From the NCBI GenBank assembly GCA_958299035.1, contig CATQJL010000001.1, positions 77,397,594-77,461,593 of the forward strand: 64,000 bases of DNA, written 5' to 3'. Position 1 is the stretch's first letter, and every line of letters starts with the position of its first letter. A program made the translations under genes and the position numbers. The DNA comes from Cylicocyclus nassatus (taxonomy: Eukaryota > Nematoda > Chromadorea > Rhabditida > Strongylidae). Shown here piece by piece: positions 63,301 through 64,000 of the stretch. The notes beneath the pieces are model-generated. The model saw only the letters and a list, made by a program, of their open reading frames with translations. It was not told where the DNA came from and did no database searches.

Positions 63301-64000
63301 GCCTTGACACTCGCTCGTAGGCCTTGACACTCGCCCGTACGCCTTGACACTCGCTCGTAGGCCTTGACACTCGCTCGTAGGCCTTGACACTCGCTCGTAG
63401 GCCTTGACACTCGCTCGTAGGCCTTGACACTCATTCGTAGGCCTTGACACTCATTCGTAGGCCTTGACACTCATTCGTAGGCCTTGACACTCGCCCGTAG
63501 GCCTTGACACTCGCTCGTAGGCCTTGACACTCGCCCGTAGGCCTTGACACTCGCTCGTAGGCCTTGACACTCGCTCGTAGGCCTTGACACTCGCTCGTAG
63601 GCCTTGACACTCGCTCGTAGGCCTTGACACTCGCTCGTAGGCCTTGACACTCGCCCGTACGCCTTGACACTCGCTCGTAGGCCTTGACACTCGCTTGTAG
63701 GCCTTGACACTCGCTCGTAGGCCTTGACACTCGCTCGTAGGCCTTGACACTCATTCGTAGGCCTTGACACTCGCCCGTAGGCCTTGACACTCGCTCGTAG
63801 GCCTTGACACTCGCCCGTAGGCCTTGACACTCGCCCTTAGGCCTTGACACTCGCTCGTAGGCCTTGACACTCGCTCGTAGGCCTTGACACTCGCTCGTAG
63901 GCCTTGACACTCGCTCGTAGGCCTTGACACTCATTCGTAGGCCTTGACACTCATTCGTAGGCCTTGACACTCATTCGTAGGCCTTGACACTCATTCGTAG

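Larger units (their letters stand above)
1..64000. repeat. 20-bp satellite DNA array filling the whole window
   Basis: Every stretch except 44,801-44,826 is made of head-to-tail copies of CGCTCGTAGGCCTTGACACT or one- to three-base variants, all in one orientation, about 3,200 units. The commonest variants are CACTCG, CATTCG, CGCCCG and CACCCG in the first six bases, GTAAGCC, GTAATCC and GGCTTTG in the middle, and ACAAT or ACTGA at the end. The unit keeps its 20-bp register for hundreds to thousands of bases between about 30 small indels. Plus-strand frames are closed because each unit holds TAG and TGA. The array continues past both window edges, so its true length is unknown. Known biology: arrays of this size and homogeneity are typical of eukaryotic satellite DNA in heterochromatin. 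I do not recognise this unit as a named family. A bacterial source is unlikely because there is no gene in 64 kb. Confidence 0.98.
54030..64000. repeat. Zone B of the satellite
   Basis: Defined by CGCCCG units, GTACGCC (a G-to-C change in the AGGCCT core), CATCCG, CCCCCG, GGACTTG and runs of two to four CATTCG. GTAAGCC is rare and GTAATCC absent. All six 12-bp deletions lie here. The zone continues past the right edge. Confidence 0.8.

Noticed and set aside
180..63970. Many long minus-strand reading frames (up to about 257 residues)
   Set aside because: All encode the same 20-residue cycle, start with GTG from the consensus unit, end where the G-to-A variant makes TGA, and overlap each other in several frames. 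No composition change, ribosome binding site or domain is visible. They are by-products of a stop-free 20-bp unit.
1..64000. CRISPR array
   Set aside because: Units are directly adjacent with no spacers, and the repeat is only 20 bp. There are no cas genes or leader.
1..64000. Bacterial promoter array: TTGACA (the sigma-70 -35 consensus) in most units
   Set aside because: No -10 hexamer occurs at 16-18 bp from any TTGACA. The next unit places CTCGTAGG there. With no bacterial gene in the window, the match is chance.
1..64000. Plant W-box or nuclear-receptor half-sites in TTGACA / TCAAGG
   Set aside because: TTGACA lacks the required pyrimidine of the W-box (TTGACC/T), and TCAAGGCC lacks the receptor half-site ending. 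Short-motif matches in a repeated unit carry no weight.
1..64000. A new biological system hidden in the array
   Set aside because: I followed the unit register through the whole window. The only departures are about 30 small indels and the adapter. There is no room for a gene, RNA or element that the 20-bp ladder does not explain.
1..64000. Intrinsic DNA curvature from 20-bp phasing
   Set aside because: The unit lacks A-tracts, and 20 bp drifts from two helical turns (21 bp). There is no sequence basis for strong curvature.

Overview
The window is one uninterrupted tandem array of a 20-bp unit, consensus CGCTCGTAGGCCTTGACACT on the given strand (about 3,200 units, 60% GC, two CpGs and one AGGCCT palindrome per unit). 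It runs off both ends. I find no protein-coding gene, RNA gene, transposon, CRISPR array, origin or promoter that I can support. A homogeneous satellite this long, with layered higher-order duplications, points to a eukaryotic chromosome (heterochromatic, centromeric or subtelomeric satellite). The species cannot be read from the sequence, and I do not recognise the unit as a named satellite.

Layout. Units differ by a small set of recurrent variants, which divide the array into three zones. Zone A (about 161-31,360) is rich in CACTCG units and in variants ending GTAATCC, GTAAGCC, GGCTTTG and ACAAT, and carries 16 copies of a diagnostic 1-bp deletion. Zone C (about 31,361-54,030) is mostly plain CGCTCG units with CACCCG, GTGGGCC and CGCTTG variants, and contains a clean 160-bp (8-unit) higher-order repeat. 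Zone B (about 54,030-64,000) is marked by CGCCCG, CATCCG, GTACGCC and runs of CATTCG, plus six copies of a 12-bp deletion. Small islands of one zone's variants sit inside another: B-type units at 1-160 and 2,240-2,720, and an A-type patch at 37,621-38,180.

Structure above the unit. Large, nearly identical duplications can be traced by rare variants and by phase-breaking indels: repeat distances of 748, 939, 1,140, 1,379, 2,140, 2,196, 2,559, 4,157, 4,242 and 6,820 bp. This is the pattern expected from unequal exchange or segmental amplification inside a satellite. Long apparent reading frames occur on the minus strand only because the consensus unit has no stop in that direction. They all encode the same 20-residue periodic peptide and are not genes.

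The most notable single item is not biological. Positions 44,801-44,826 are a 26-base foreign segment matching the SMART/ISPCR oligonucleotide that is also used as an amplification adapter for very low-input long-read libraries. It lies inside the second copy of a 2,140-bp tandem duplication. It replaces 28 bp of satellite with 26 bp, and a compensating 2-bp insertion follows about 90 bp downstream. This is residual adapter in the assembly and a warning about local correctness.
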